The position numbers and the translations under genes were made by a program. From positions 1-5,025 of the forward strand of contig CALBRY010000610.1 of the NCBI GenBank assembly GCA_937927665.1: DNA of 5,025 nt, given 5' to 3'. The notes beneath the pieces are model-generated. The model searched no databases. It saw only the letters and a program-made list of their open reading frames with translations, and was not told the DNA's origin. Numbering within the stretch: position 1 is the stretch's first letter; each line of letters starts with the position of its first letter. The stretch is from an uncultured Chloroflexota bacterium (GTDB lineage Bacteria; Chloroflexota; Anaerolineae; Aggregatilineales; Phototrophicaceae). Below are positions 4,974 to 5,025 of the stretch, one piece after another.

Positions 4974-5025
4974 TGGGCCCTATAGGACTCGAACCTATGA
5001 CCTCACGGATGTGAACCGTGCGCTC
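4974..5025 (-). tRNA. tRNA-Val(CAC), 5' part beyond window
   Basis: Reading leftward, the visible 52 nt fit tRNA positions 22-73 exactly: D-stem GAGC, anticodon arm CACGG-TTCACAT-CCGTG with anticodon CAC (complement of 5011-5013), 5-nt variable loop AGGTC, T arm ATAGG-TTCGAGT-CCTAT with all five pairs, acceptor strand AGGGCCC and discriminator A. The anticodon reads GUG (valine). CCA is not encoded, as the next bases are CAA. The first 21 nt lie outside the window. Its terminator follows at 4934-4964. Confidence 0.93.

Noticed and set aside
1..5025. CRISPR array, toxin-antitoxin or defence system
   Set aside because: No regularly spaced identical repeats and no small gene pairs or defence-type domains; all four protein genes are ordinary regulators or an esterase.

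Overview
The window carries four protein genes and, at its right edge, one truncated tRNA gene. Moderate-to-high GC, an OmpR-type two-component pair, a LacI-type regulator and an exported esterase whose leader ends in VSA-QQ point to a free-living heterotrophic bacterium. Chloroflexota (Anaerolineae-like) is my best guess from the look of the proteins, but nothing here proves it.

Layout. Positions 1-920 (minus strand) hold a LacI-family repressor that lacks only its last residues at the window edge. It has a near-consensus sigma70 promoter (TTGACA-17-TATGCT) with an 18-bp inverted repeat lying over the -10 and start region, which looks like autoregulation. Positions 1021-1208 hold no recognisable gene. 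Positions 1209-3343 (minus strand) are a two-gene operon: an OmpR/PhoB-type response regulator followed, through a 4-bp ATGA overlap, by a membrane histidine kinase. Facing away from it on the plus strand is a secreted alpha/beta-hydrolase (3510-4469). It shares a 166-bp regulatory gap with the response regulator, which makes it a plausible, unproven target of the pair.

Positions 4470-4973 hold no protein gene but are full of structure. There is a long imperfect inverted repeat (4484-4540) and a second hairpin. Two strong intrinsic terminators read leftward. Most notably, there is a run of tRNA T-arm look-alikes on the minus strand, spaced about 55-90 nt apart, which ends with a tRNA-Val(CAC) cut by the right edge. 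Apart from tRNA-Val, none folds into a full cloverleaf. I read this as a decayed tRNA cluster or a set of tRNA 3'-end integration scars. It is the most unusual part of the window.

How the parts may work together: the kinase senses an extracytoplasmic cue and phosphorylates the regulator, which may control its own operon and the exported esterase. The LacI-type protein probably controls itself and a sugar-uptake or sugar-degradation operon beyond the left edge.
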